The notes below the pieces were generated by a model. It was not told the origin of the DNA. It saw nothing but the letters and a program-made list of their open reading frames with translations, and ran no database searches. This document shows, one piece after another, positions 63,901 to 64,000 of a DNA stretch of 64,000 bases; positions within the stretch are counted from its first letter, which is position 1; each line of letters opens with the position of its first letter. Position numbers and translations under genes: made by a program. Source of the stretch: Stereum hirsutum FP-91666 SS1. Lineage: Eukaryota; Basidiomycota; Agaricomycetes; Russulales; Stereaceae. Location: positions 614,600 through 678,599 of the forward strand of contig NW_006763141.1 in the NCBI RefSeq assembly GCF_000264905.1. Direction: 5' to 3'.

Positions 63901-64000
63901 CTTCCCATCAAGCATTCCTCTCGTAGTCAGAGCCAGAGTCGAAAGCAAAAACATCCACGCTACGAAATCCACATTTCCGGCTGCTCCAACACTCTCTACA
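60933..64000 (+). CDS. Large P-loop NTPase of an expanded basidiomycete family (3' partial)
   Basis: Exons 60933-61311, 61378-61446, 61577-61810, 61879-62129, 62191-62654, 62727-63048 and 63139 to the window end join in phase; about 860 residues are visible. Walker A is QSSGTGKSRMV (about 61713-61745) and Walker B is ILMYFDEAQEL (about 62329-62361), followed by a sensor-like FTIFLSTVPHIAEY, so this is an AAA/STAND-like ATPase. The N-terminal block (LLIANDATTERSHV and onward) and the C-terminal block (IPVLLRD, then SAVFIQFGRRA, then RPYVTLIMDLGV) are conserved in related agaricomycete proteins as I know them. The C-terminal D...IQ pattern resembles a REase-like fold with its catalytic lysine position changed, an inference. 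The gene runs off the right edge. Confidence 0.7.

Overview
The window looks like genomic DNA of an agaricomycete (mushroom-forming basidiomycete). Genes are split by many short introns with GTRNGT donors, CTRAC/CTGAC branch points and YAG acceptors. The protein families also fit: a STE12-type factor with C2H2 fingers, lineage-typical single-pass membrane proteins, F-box/LRR-like proteins, Crinkler-type NTPases and OTT_1508-like deaminases. Coordinates below were worked out by hand from reading frame plus splice signals. Where exon phases close exactly I say so; no expression data or database search was available.

Layout. 0-3.2 kb: an F-box/LRR-like gene (minus) and, head to head with it, a small kinase-like gene (plus) broken by an in-frame stop. 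4-8.4 kb: a large serine-rich protein of unknown function. 8.9-10.6 kb: a Crinkler-type P-loop NTPase with a restriction-endonuclease-like C-terminus. 10.7-11.6 kb: a copia-type gag relic and LTR-like repeat fragments. 13.4-15.5 kb: a single-pass membrane protein (minus). 16.6-19.1 kb: VPS36, the ESCRT-II subunit. 19.4-22.5 kb (minus): a small unrecognised gene and an OTT_1508-like deaminase gene split by a 637-bp DNA transposon with 30-bp terminal inverted repeats and a perfect 8-bp target duplication. 25.3-29.9 kb (minus): STE12. About 29.9-49.3 kb: a very gene-poor stretch with at most eroded gene fragments. 49.3-51.3 kb: an LRR-like hypothetical gene. 52.8-54.1 kb: the intact paralogue of the broken kinase-like gene. 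54.6-56.7 kb: a MYND zinc-finger protein. 57.5-60.6 kb: a BAG-domain-like protein. 60.9 kb to the right edge: a large P-loop NTPase, cut by the window end.

Housekeeping genes (VPS36, STE12, the BAG-like protein) sit among accessory families that turn over quickly in mushrooms (Crinkler-type NTPase, deaminase, second NTPase, kinase-like pair, F-box/LRR). Several accessory genes are broken or recently changed, while the housekeeping genes are intact. The best candidate for something undescribed is the transposon-disrupted deaminase locus with the small unknown gene beside it. The small kinase-like family, present as one intact and one broken copy 50 kb apart, comes next.
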